Of a stretch of 32,188 nt of DNA, positions 19,128-29,945 are shown piece by piece (the stretch's first letter is position 1; each line of letters starts with the position of its first letter). The DNA is taken from assembly GCA_018399235.1 (NCBI GenBank), contig JAGYOX010000025.1, forward strand, positions 1 to 32,188. Direction: 5' to 3'. Under the pieces are notes generated by a model. The model searched no databases. It was given only the letters and a program-made list of their open reading frames with translations, and was not told the origin of the DNA. Both the position numbers and the translations under genes were made by a program. Origin of the DNA: Desulfobacterales bacterium. GTDB lineage: Bacteria > Desulfobacterota > Desulfobacteria > Desulfobacterales > Desulfosalsimonadaceae.

Positions 19128-19625
19128 TTATTGACGGCGCAAATGGTCTACCCCGGCAAATAAGGCCGCCAGCAGACGATAAACCGTCGAGGCAGTTAAA
19201 AAAACCCAGATCAGTTGAACGATTAATGTTTGAAAAGCTTTGGCATAAAAATGCAGCGTCATTTCCGAAAATATTAACAGGAAATTGAAGATCAGGGCTT
19301 CAATAACGACACCGACAGCCGTGCAGATAGTAAACAATACGGTTTCCTTGGCGTGGAAATAGGCCGTAACATTGTGAAACATAAGAAAAACAAGCATGAA
19401 GGTCGCCATATAAACACCGTTCGGCGCCCCGGAAATCATATCCATAATAAATCCGAGAATCAGTATCACTGACAGGCTGGCTGAAAATCCCCGAAAAAGG
19501 CTGAAATAGACTACGAACGGAATTAAAATATCATAAAAGGGGATAATATCCGGCAGCTTGGAGAGGACCGCCGTCTGGAATCCTATCAGAACGATACCAA
19601 AAATCAGGGAAAAGGCATACCGCAT
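19128..19625 (-). CDS. mreD: Rod-shape determining protein MreD
   Basis: Integral membrane partner of MreC in the elongasome. The 165-residue product is almost wholly hydrophobic with five or six membrane helices, and has the family's IPFYDILIPFVVYFSLFRG and ISGAPNGVYMATF segments. The ATG overlaps the mreC stop (TAATG), so translation is coupled. Identity rests on topology and its place between mreC and mrdA. Confidence 0.92.
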   Translation of the reverse strand: MRYAFSLIFGIVLIGFQTAVLSKLPDIIPFYDILIPFVVYFSLFRGFSASLSVILILGFIMDMISGAPNGVYMATFMLVFLMFHNVTAYFHAKETVLFTICTAVGVVIEALIFNFLLIFSEMTLHFYAKAFQTLIVQLIWVFLTASTVYRLLAALFAGVDHLRRQ

Positions 19626-20461
19626 TATTTTTCAGCGATTTCATAATCCGACGGATTTAAGAGCACCATAACTTCTTCCAGCGTCTTGAAATCAACAAAC
19701 GGCGTAATTTCGATATTTTGAAATAGCCCGGAGTTCCGGCGGATTACCTTTGACACGTGTCCTATCCGGAATCCTTTAGGATATATACGATCCAAACCGG
19801 AAGACATGACAATGTCATCTACTTTGACATCTTTTTTTCTCAGGGTATAGTCGAACCGGCATTTTCCATTATCCGAACCTTTGGCAATACCCCGCGCCCG
19901 GCTCCGTTGAATCATCGCATCTACTGCGCTGTTCCTGTCAATGATCAAGATAACCGTTGCATGTTCGCCTGCAGCATGCAGAACATGACCAACAATCCCC
20001 TTGGCAGTCAGCACCGGATCAAATGGACGAATGCCGTCATTTGATCCTTTGTTTATCACGACGGTCCGATACCATGGGGAAGGCTCCCTGGCAATAACTT
20101 CCGCCGCCAGGTATTCATAGGGGCTCTGCTGCTTAAGCCGGACCAGTTCGCGAAGCCTCTTGTTTGCGATTTCCAACTCCCGGCATTGATGGTTTCCTCT
20201 TTTGGCAAGTTCGAGCTTTTCCTTCAGCCGGTCATTTTCATAGCCCACCGATACCAGAAAAAAGTAATGCTCCCACAAGTCGTCAACAAATCGAATGGTT
20301 GTGCAAAAAACATCCTGGACCGGGGCGACAAAAAAAATCGCCGCCCGGGCGGCGGCTTCATACACAGAGGACTTGCGAATAATATCAATGGAAAAAACGA
20401 TACCATTAAGGGCGATTAGAATCGTCGCACCGGCAACGATCATCGTTTTTTTCGAAAACAT
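19625..20461 (-). CDS. mreC: Rod-shape determining protein MreC
   Basis: Periplasmic scaffold that links MreB to PBP2 and RodA. The 278-residue protein has one membrane helix (about 7-25), a coiled coil (about 75-110), and the beta-rich MreC domain with VIAREPSPWYRTVVINKGSNDGI, KGIVGHV and IIDRNSAVDAMIQRSRARGIAKG. Length is normal. It begins three bases after the mreB stop. Confidence 0.96.
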   Translation of the reverse strand: MFSKKTMIVAGATILIALNGIVFSIDIIRKSSVYEAAARAAIFFVAPVQDVFCTTIRFVDDLWEHYFFLVSVGYENDRLKEKLELAKRGNHQCRELEIANKRLRELVRLKQQSPYEYLAAEVIAREPSPWYRTVVINKGSNDGIRPFDPVLTAKGIVGHVLHAAGEHATVILIIDRNSAVDAMIQRSRARGIAKGSDNGKCRFDYTLRKKDVKVDDIVMSSGLDRIYPKGFRIGHVSKVIRRNSGLFQNIEITPFVDFKTLEEVMVLLNPSDYEIAEK

Positions 20462-20464
20462 GAA

Positions 20465-21559
<1,095 letters not shown>

Positions 21560-21607
21560 TTATGGCTAACAGAAAAGAAATTTGATAGCAAGCACAAATA
21601 GGTTGAG

Positions 21608-22672
21608 TTAAAGACATTGGCCCATAACGGCATTATGCAGAACCGGGCGGAACTCCTTGATGGCCTCGTTCTCCCGACTGGTATGAATCCGATTGGTCAG
21701 CAGAACGATAATAATGGAGTGATCCAACGCCATCCAGAATGATGTGCCTGTGAAACCGAGGTGACCTATAGTCATATCCCTATTGAAAAACGTGCCGGCG
21801 CTTGAACCATTTGCAGATGGCATATCAAACCCCAAAGCCCTTTCATAGCCCGGATGGCGACAAAAGAATTGGCGCAACAGCTCCCGTGGAAATATGCCTC
21901 CATCATTGTGAAATCCCTTTAACAGAAGAAAAAGCAAGTCATAAACCGCTTTGGCGGTTCCAAAAAGTCCGGCATGACCAGAAATCCCCCCGAGCACATA
22001 CGCGTTCTCATCATGAACATAACCTTCCACCAGCTGGTTACGCCATGGGCAATATTCAGTAGCGGCAAAATCCTTGTCTGAAGGGGGCTGTTGAGTATCG
22101 ATAAAAAATAAATCCAGAATCCCAGCGGGCTGATAGATTTTTTGGATGACAAACGTATCCAGACGGCATCCCGCGATTTTTTCCATCAAAAGGGCAAGCT
22201 GCATAAAGCCAAGGTCACTGTAAACCGTTTTTTCGCCCGGCGGATGAATCAGCGGTTCATTCAGCAGCAGCATTTGCAACTGATGTTTTCGATCCGGTAA
22301 GGGGTATCGGCTTAATTCCTTGAAATACGGTTTGTAGGCCGGGAACCCGGAAATATGCGCCAACAACTGGTCAATCCGGATGGCGGCTTTATCAGAGCCG
22401 ATGGTTTCCGGTATAATCTGGTCAATCGGTTGATTGAGGAAAAGCTTTTTCTCTTGCACCAGCTTGATGACCGCAAGCGTGGTAGCCAACGGTTTTGTAA
22501 AGGAGGCCAGATCAAATACCGTATTGATCGTCATTTTCCGGCCGCTTATGGTATTGGCCTGTCCATAGGCTTCAAAAAAATGGATGTCTCCGGCCCGGGC
22601 AACAAGTAAAACGCCGCCGGGGAATACACCATCGGCGAGGCCCTGTTTCATGAGGGCATCTACTTTATCCAT
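21608..22672 (-). CDS. Serine hydrolase of the beta-lactamase / class C PBP family
   Basis: A 354-residue member of the penicillin-recognising serine enzyme fold. Active-site motifs are S57-F-T-K60 (SxxK), Y151-S-D153 (YxN-type, Asp in place of Asn) and H304-L-G306 (the KTG equivalent common in esterase-like members). There is no signal peptide, so it probably acts in the cytoplasm, unlike true beta-lactamases. Candidate roles are D-amino-acid peptide or ester hydrolysis; its position directly after an LD-carboxypeptidase hints at murein-peptide recycling, which is inference. The ATG at 22672 follows directly on a heptamer array whose AAGGT/AGGGT units are the only ribosome-binding-site-like sequence. 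Confidence 0.88.
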   Translation of the reverse strand: MDKVDALMKQGLADGVFPGGVLLVARAGDIHFFEAYGQANTISGRKMTINTVFDLASFTKPLATTLAVIKLVQEKKLFLNQPIDQIIPETIGSDKAAIRIDQLLAHISGFPAYKPYFKELSRYPLPDRKHQLQMLLLNEPLIHPPGEKTVYSDLGFMQLALLMEKIAGCRLDTFVIQKIYQPAGILDLFFIDTQQPPSDKDFAATEYCPWRNQLVEGYVHDENAYVLGGISGHAGLFGTAKAVYDLLFLLLKGFHNDGGIFPRELLRQFFCRHPGYERALGFDMPSANGSSAGTFFNRDMTIGHLGFTGTSFWMALDHSIIIVLLTNRIHTSRENEAIKEFRPVLHNAVMGQCL

Positions 22673-22770
22673 ACCTTATACCCTAAACCCTGTACCCTAT
22701 ACCTTACACCTTGTACCTTAAACCTTGTACCTTAAACCTTGCACCTTTTATACCTTATACCGTACCGTAG
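22673..22770 (-). repeat. Heptamer array 2, abutting a start codon
   Basis: Eleven 7-bp units in perfect phase (22673-22749), then two or three more after a 2-base slip. On the minus strand they read NNARGGT, for example TTAAGGT, ACAAGGT, GTAAGGT, ATAGGGT, TTAGGGT. The array fills the gap between the ldcA stop (22772) and the ATG of the serine hydrolase (22672-22670). Confidence 0.92.
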
Positions 22771-22771
22771 A

Positions 22772-23674
22772 TTACGTGTCAGCGAAAAAACCGGGCTGAT
22801 AGGTCAATATGCCTTGATCCGCATCAAGCGTTGCTTCAACACCCATTGGGATCATTATGTTGCTCGGACCATGCCCGACTGGAAGTCCGGCAAGTATGGG
22901 GATCGACTGACCAGAAAAAATATTCTCCACAATGGTAATAATATCCGCCGGGTTACCACAATCGCGAAAATTCCCCATCATCACCCCGTTGATTTGGGAA
23001 AAACTACCGGCCAATTTCATTTGGGTAAGCATTCTGTCAATACGATACGGGGCTTCTCCGATATCCTCAATAAGTAAGAGGCCGCCTGAAAAATCGGGTT
23101 CAAATGGGGTGCCCATCAAATGGGACAATGTGGCGAGGTTGCCGCCTGTTACCCTCCCCGAGGCACGACCCGGGCGGACGACCCGGCATGGATCCGCTTT
23201 TATCCGCCAGCCATCGGCCGAATCAAAAATTTTCAAGGCTGAATGGCGGGTAGCTGCATCTGCCTCGGCAAAGGATATAATCAACGGTCCATGGAAAACC
23301 GGCATATGACATCGTTCATTCAGGACTGTCAAAAGGGCGGTAATATCGCTTGAACCCACAAACGGCTTGGGATTGGCACAGACTGTTGGATAGTCGATTA
23401 ATGGCAGGATCCGGAGCGTTCCATAGCCGCCCCTGGCCGACCAGATCGCATGAATACCCGGATCGGCAAACATTTGATTGATCAGGCGGGCCCGTTGGTC
23501 ATCAGGCCCGGCCAGATAACCGTCTCTCTGAAAAACCGCTTCCGATACGAAGATCCTGAAGCCCCTTTCTTCCAAAAATTTAATGCCGGATTCGAATTTG
23601 ACTTTTTCAAAAGGGCTGGCCGGAGCGACAATACCAATGGTATCGCCGGGACGAATCGGTTTTAAAGGGACCAT
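22772..23674 (-). CDS. ldcA: LD-carboxypeptidase (peptidase family S66)
   Basis: Removes the terminal D-alanine from murein tetrapeptides in the cytoplasm during peptidoglycan recycling. The 300-residue protein has the S66 catalytic triad: Ser109 in VGSSDITALL, Glu203 in LLIEDIGEAPYRIDRML and His268 in PVGHGPSNIMIPMG. No signal peptide is visible. Length is typical. Its ATG follows immediately on the stop of the GGDEF-PilZ gene (TAAATG), so the two are probably co-transcribed. The symbol ldcA is by family; microcin-immunity (MccF-type) relatives share the fold. Confidence 0.92.
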   Translation of the reverse strand: MVPLKPIRPGDTIGIVAPASPFEKVKFESGIKFLEERGFRIFVSEAVFQRDGYLAGPDDQRARLINQMFADPGIHAIWSARGGYGTLRILPLIDYPTVCANPKPFVGSSDITALLTVLNERCHMPVFHGPLIISFAEADAATRHSALKIFDSADGWRIKADPCRVVRPGRASGRVTGGNLATLSHLMGTPFEPDFSGGLLLIEDIGEAPYRIDRMLTQMKLAGSFSQINGVMMGNFRDCGNPADIITIVENIFSGQSIPILAGLPVGHGPSNIMIPMGVEATLDADQGILTYQPGFFADT

Positions 23675-24844
23675 TTAATTAGTCGGTAAAGATAAATGCT
23701 CAAGCACATAATTAGCCAGGTCGGTTTTGGCGTCTTGATCCATTTCAAGAAAAGAAACACCGATATCGTATCGGTTGGTGTCAACTATTTCAACCCAGAC
23801 GACGCTGCCGATGATAACTAAAGACTCGTTGGGCACTGGCAGTGGAATCATCAGCTGGAGTTTGGTGCCGATTTCAAAAAATTCATCACTCTCAAAAAGA
23901 ATGCCGGATCTACTGAGATTTTTACCCTTCGCCTGCATTTCAAACAAATAGTCATCAAAGCCGATCTTTCGAACGTATATGGTTTCAAAAAAATCAATCC
24001 TAATATAGTGCCGCTTACTATGAGAGTATTCGACGACCTTGTTTTTGCCGGCTAATTTCGCCTGGTACATGGCACTATCCGCGCATTTAAGCAAAGCTGA
24101 AACATTATCCGCATCAATCGGGAAATTAGATATTCCACCGCTGATTGTGGTTACTATTTTCCGGGTGTCGTATTCAAGCACAAGCCCGGCAATCTTTTTC
24201 CGCATCCGCTCGGCGATTAAAAGCGCATCCACTTTGCCGGTCTGAGGAAGAACGACGATAATCTCCTCCCCGCCGTACCTGGCGGCTGAATCTTCTGTAC
24301 GGATTTCAGATTTAATAATTCGGCTGACATTTTTTAAGACCATATCCCCCGCCAAATGGCCAAACACATCATTTATGCGCTTAAAATCATCCAGATCAAA
24401 GAATATAAGGCTTAATTCGTTATCATAGCGCTTGGCCCGGGCGAGTTCCTGCGATAATAACTCATCCAGGCTGTTTCGGGTATGGAGTCCGGTCAGGCTG
24501 TCATATTTTAAAGACCTGAGTTTGTCTTCAAAAACATGTATATCAATAAATACCGGGTTTTCAATGGACCTGTCGACGGCACAGAAATAATCGCATATAG
24601 CGGTGCGCAAATTTACTGGCCGACCCATCATTTGCGTTAGAAACCGGCGATGATCGATTATTGAGCGCCAATAGTCATGGGCCGTTTGAGAGGAAAGATC
24701 AAGATGGGTCAGGACATTAAAAAAAATGGAATACGTTGCTTCACCGCCATCAGCCGAAATTTTTTCTATTTCCCTGATGAACTTATCATCATCAGCGGAA
24801 TAATTATAGATGCAATTTAAAACGGCTTCGCGAATCGGTTCCAT
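23675..24844 (-). CDS. Diguanylate cyclase with C-terminal PilZ domain
   Basis: Makes the second messenger c-di-GMP and probably also binds it. The 389-residue cytoplasmic protein has an N-terminal helical region of unknown type (about 1-105), a GGDEF domain (about 108-272) with intact active site RYGGEEI (GGEE at 191-194) and an inhibitory I-site RTED (182-185) at the usual spacing. The C-terminal PilZ domain (about 277-385) has its RxxxR motif as R278-HYI-R282 and NLSRSG (309-314). There are no membrane segments. The gene directly precedes ldcA, an uncommon partnership. A -35-like TTGACT in the upstream gap coincides with the target duplication of a repeat element; promoter function is speculative. 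Confidence 0.94.
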   Translation of the reverse strand: MEPIREAVLNCIYNYSADDDKFIREIEKISADGGEATYSIFFNVLTHLDLSSQTAHDYWRSIIDHRRFLTQMMGRPVNLRTAICDYFCAVDRSIENPVFIDIHVFEDKLRSLKYDSLTGLHTRNSLDELLSQELARAKRYDNELSLIFFDLDDFKRINDVFGHLAGDMVLKNVSRIIKSEIRTEDSAARYGGEEIIVVLPQTGKVDALLIAERMRKKIAGLVLEYDTRKIVTTISGGISNFPIDADNVSALLKCADSAMYQAKLAGKNKVVEYSHSKRHYIRIDFFETIYVRKIGFDDYLFEMQAKGKNLSRSGILFESDEFFEIGTKLQLMIPLPVPNESLVIIGSVVWVEIVDTNRYDIGVSFLEMDQDAKTDLANYVLEHLSLPTN

Positions 24845-25229
24845 TGCTCAACTTTCACGAACATTGACGGCTTGGTAAAAAACGATACAGGCTATTTTTG
24901 CTAAACAATGTCCATCAATTAAAATAGGGTTTCGAAACGTTTAAATCGTCATTGTAGGTAACGAAGTATACAGAAAAAGTCAAGTAAGATGGCTTCGTAA
25001 AAAGTCCAATATCTGTGTTGCGCTGCATCCCTCGGAATTTCACGTACAGCTAAGTACGCTGCATTCCTCGGGATTTGCGACGCCCTCTGATCTTAAATGG
25101 GGCTTGAACTTTTTTCTTTGCCATTTCAAAATCCACTTTTTACGAGACTGTCAAGTAAGATAATATCTAAATTTGACTTTCCATGAAGTCATAAAAACTA
25201 CAGGATCGAAGAGAATAAAGTATTTATTC
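24845..25229. other. Gap between the GGDEF-PilZ gene and pyrG
   Basis: About 385 bases. They hold a 162-bp MITE-like element with its 9-bp flanking duplications (24979-25158), the hairpin at the end of pyrG, and about 130 bases directly upstream of the GGDEF-PilZ gene that should contain its promoter. No coding sequence was recognised. Confidence 0.7.
24979..25158 (-). mobile_element. MITE-like element, copy 1 (with target-site duplication)
   Basis: A 162-bp non-coding element (24988-25149) flanked by perfect 9-bp direct repeats GTCAAGTAA (24979-24987 and 25150-25158); the match extends to 12 bp if the last three element bases are counted. The ends are inverted repeats sharing TCGTAAAAAGT. 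Inside are two direct CCGAGGRATGCAGCG segments around a small CGTAC/GTACG hairpin. It is about 93% identical to the copy at 27841-28002, in opposite orientation, and the last roughly 95 bases are identical. There is no transposase gene, so it would have to be moved in trans. Confidence 0.85.

Positions 25230-25231
<2 letters not shown>
25211..25231 (-). terminator. Hairpin at the pyrG stop codon
   Basis: GAGAATAAA and TTTATTCTC form a perfect 9-bp stem with a 3-base loop, overlapping the pyrG stop. It is AT-rich and not followed by a T-run, so it is a weak terminator candidate at best. Confidence 0.4.
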
Positions 25232-26891
<1,660 letters not shown>

Positions 26892-26972
26892 TTAAATAGA
26901 TTTAATGTTAATAAAGCCTGCGCCCTGATTCGTCCTTTGATTTATAGACAGCCTATGGATTCTATCCGGCTA

Positions 26973-27818
26973 TTACGGCTCAAAAATTTTACGAAATTCT
27001 TCTATCTGTTGATCGATATCGTTTTCCGAGCCAGGCTGCTCCCCTTCCGGAACAGGCGCTGCATAAACAGCCTTCAAATGGTCGATGTTAAAAAAATCAT
27101 CTGAAAATACGGGATATAAATTGATTGCGTTGACGTCAATCCTGCGAATCAAGCCTTCGCCCTTAAATACTTCGATGACCCGCGGATACCAGCTATTCCC
27201 CGATTGCTGCCAGTTTTCATAGTGAAATTCAATTTTATCCAAACCAGCGGCTGCATTGTCCGGTTGGTAGATCCATCGCATCGGCATAAAACTGCTTTTT
27301 TCGATCCATAGCTGAGGACTGGATTCATCCGGGTAGTGGGCGCCGATGACATATGCAATTTTTTCTTTCCACCGGCCATAGCTCGACATTGAAACATTCA
27401 CACCCAAATACCTCAGGTGATCAGCCAGGGCCTTTCTGCGGCGAAAACAGAACAAATCCTTATAGTGGGATAAATCCTCACTGGTTTGAGAAACAATTTT
27501 ACCATCGACTATCGTAAGGGTTTCATCACCAGCAACCAAATAGAGCCTGTGGCGATTCTCGGTCTTGATCTCGGAACGAAAACTCCCCGGGGTTTCATAG
27601 CAGATGGTCTGCTTGATCTCCATTCTGCCGGCGTCGAACCGCTCGTCAAAAACGGTCAAGGTCTGCTCGATTCGCATCCGGCTCGGCGGATTCACATGCT
27701 CAAGCATAAATTCAAGAATATGCCGGCCGTCCAGAACATATCCGAAGACAGACCCTGCCGACGCCCCTGACATAATCATGAGGGCCATCAGACAAAGCAG
27801 GGCCCTTCTTGTAACCAT
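26973..27818 (-). CDS. Exported protein of unknown function
   Basis: A 281-residue protein with an N-terminal signal peptide: basic MVTRR, a hydrophobic core (ALLCLMALMIMSGASAG) and a plausible cleavage near ASA-G. There is no lipobox cysteine, so it is probably periplasmic. The mature part looks beta-rich (RMRIEQTLTVFDERFDAGRMEIKQTICYETPGSFRSEI, WIEKSSFMPMRWIYQ, KIEFHYENW, WYPRVIEVF), loosely like LolA/LolB or outer-membrane lipoprotein-sorting folds; I do not name a family. The C-terminus is acidic. I prefer the ATG at 27818; a TTG at 27842 would start inside a repeat element's edge. No ribosome binding site is evident at either. It lies 90 bases upstream of pyrG in the same direction. Confidence 0.8.
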   Translation of the reverse strand: MVTRRALLCLMALMIMSGASAGSVFGYVLDGRHILEFMLEHVNPPSRMRIEQTLTVFDERFDAGRMEIKQTICYETPGSFRSEIKTENRHRLYLVAGDETLTIVDGKIVSQTSEDLSHYKDLFCFRRRKALADHLRYLGVNVSMSSYGRWKEKIAYVIGAHYPDESSPQLWIEKSSFMPMRWIYQPDNAAAGLDKIEFHYENWQQSGNSWYPRVIEVFKGEGLIRRIDVNAINLYPVFSDDFFNIDHLKAVYAAPVPEGEQPGSENDIDQQIEEFRKIFEP

Positions 27819-27831
27819 ATTTTTAAAATTT

Positions 27832-28011
27832 AATCTTGACAATCTCGTAAAAAGTCAGTTTATGGATGGCAAAGTAAAAAGTTCAAGCCCCATTTGAGAT
27901 CAGGGGGCGTCGCAAATCCCGAGGAATGCAGCGTACTTAGCTGTACGTGAAATTCCGAGGGATGCAGCGCAACACAGATATTGGACTTTTTACGAAGCCA
28001 TCAATCTTGTC
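27832..28011 (+). mobile_element. MITE-like element, copy 2 (with target-site duplication)
   Basis: A 162-bp element (27841-28002) with the same length, inverted ends and internal repeats as copy 1, in the opposite orientation. It is flanked by 9-bp direct repeats AATCTTGAC (27832-27840) and AATCTTGTC (28003-28011), with one mismatch. It lies between the end of eno and the start of the exported-protein gene, beginning 23 bases upstream of that gene's ATG. Both copies have CTTGAC (or CTTGTC) in the duplicated target, suggesting site preference. Confidence 0.85.
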
Positions 28012-28048
28012 AGTGTATCCGGCATTACACCCGAGTCCAACCGGAGAG

Positions 28049-29431
<1,383 letters not shown>

Positions 29432-29459
29432 CTAAACAATAGGAGAAAGCGCGAGCCCT

Positions 29460-29528
29460 ATGCCGTTAAACTTTCACCTTCAACCCCTTTCTCTACCAGT
29501 GAAGAGAAAGAGTTTAAGGACAACGTAA
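29460..29528 (+). CDS. Possible 22-codon leader peptide
   Basis: ATG at 29460 opens a 22-residue frame (MPLNFHLQPLSLPVKRKSLR then TT) whose TAA (29526-29528) overlaps the ATG of the winged-helix gene (TAATG). AGGAG lies 14 bases upstream, a long spacing. The overlap suggests translational coupling, but a frame this short could be chance; the downstream gene also has its own AAGGA. Confidence 0.3.
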   Translation: MPLNFHLQPLSLPVKRKSLRTT

Positions 29529-29932
29529 TGACTGAAACTTCATTATACGAATATTCGCATTTGATTGTAGCCGCCATTCGGATTTTGGAATACAAAATGT
29601 CCGCCCCCCCGGCACTGGAAGATATATCAGAAATGCTGGAGATTTCCGTTGAGGAAACCAACCGGCTGTGTCGAAAATTTAAAGATTTTGAAATCATTGA
29701 GGTGCTCGATAAAGCAGGAACCGCCCGTATGTTTGTCAAAGACCACCTGAAAATCGAAGACCTGCCGAAACAATCCGAGGAGAGCCGCTTGGAGGCGGAG
29801 TTAAAAAAATTCAAACAGGCACGCGAATCCAAACGCGTTGAACTGGAATCGGTTAAGGCCGAACAGGCTGAAAAAAAGAAAAAGCTCCATGAGGAGCTGG
29901 AGAAAAAATTAAAGGACGGACTGAAAAAATAA
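29528..29932 (+). CDS. Small winged-helix/coiled-coil protein of unknown function
   Basis: A 134-residue cytoplasmic protein I do not recognise by name. Residues about 5-72 look like a winged helix: a first helix (YSHLIVAAIRILEYK), a second (ALEDISEMLE), a recognition-type helix (VEETNRLCRKFKDF) and a beta wing (IIEVLDKAGTARMFVKD). Residues about 78-134 form a highly charged lysine/glutamate helix, probably a coiled coil. It could bind DNA or another protein. AAGGA lies 7 bases before the ATG. It is divergent from eno with an overlapping promoter, and convergent with the helicase gene 13 bases away. Confidence 0.8.
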   Translation: MTETSLYEYSHLIVAAIRILEYKMSAPPALEDISEMLEISVEETNRLCRKFKDFEIIEVLDKAGTARMFVKDHLKIEDLPKQSEESRLEAELKKFKQARESKRVELESVKAEQAEKKKKLHEELEKKLKDGLKK

Positions 29933-29945
29933 CCACCAACTTTCT

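Noticed and set aside
21608-22672. Serine hydrolase as an antibiotic-resistance beta-lactamase
   Set aside because: It has no signal peptide, and its SFTK/YSD/HLG motifs fit esterase- or peptidase-like members better than class C beta-lactamases.
22673-22770. Array considered as a CRISPR or telomere-like repeat because some units read TTAGGGT
   Set aside because: There is no repeat/spacer structure and no chromosome end; units are 7 bp, degenerate and contiguous between two genes.
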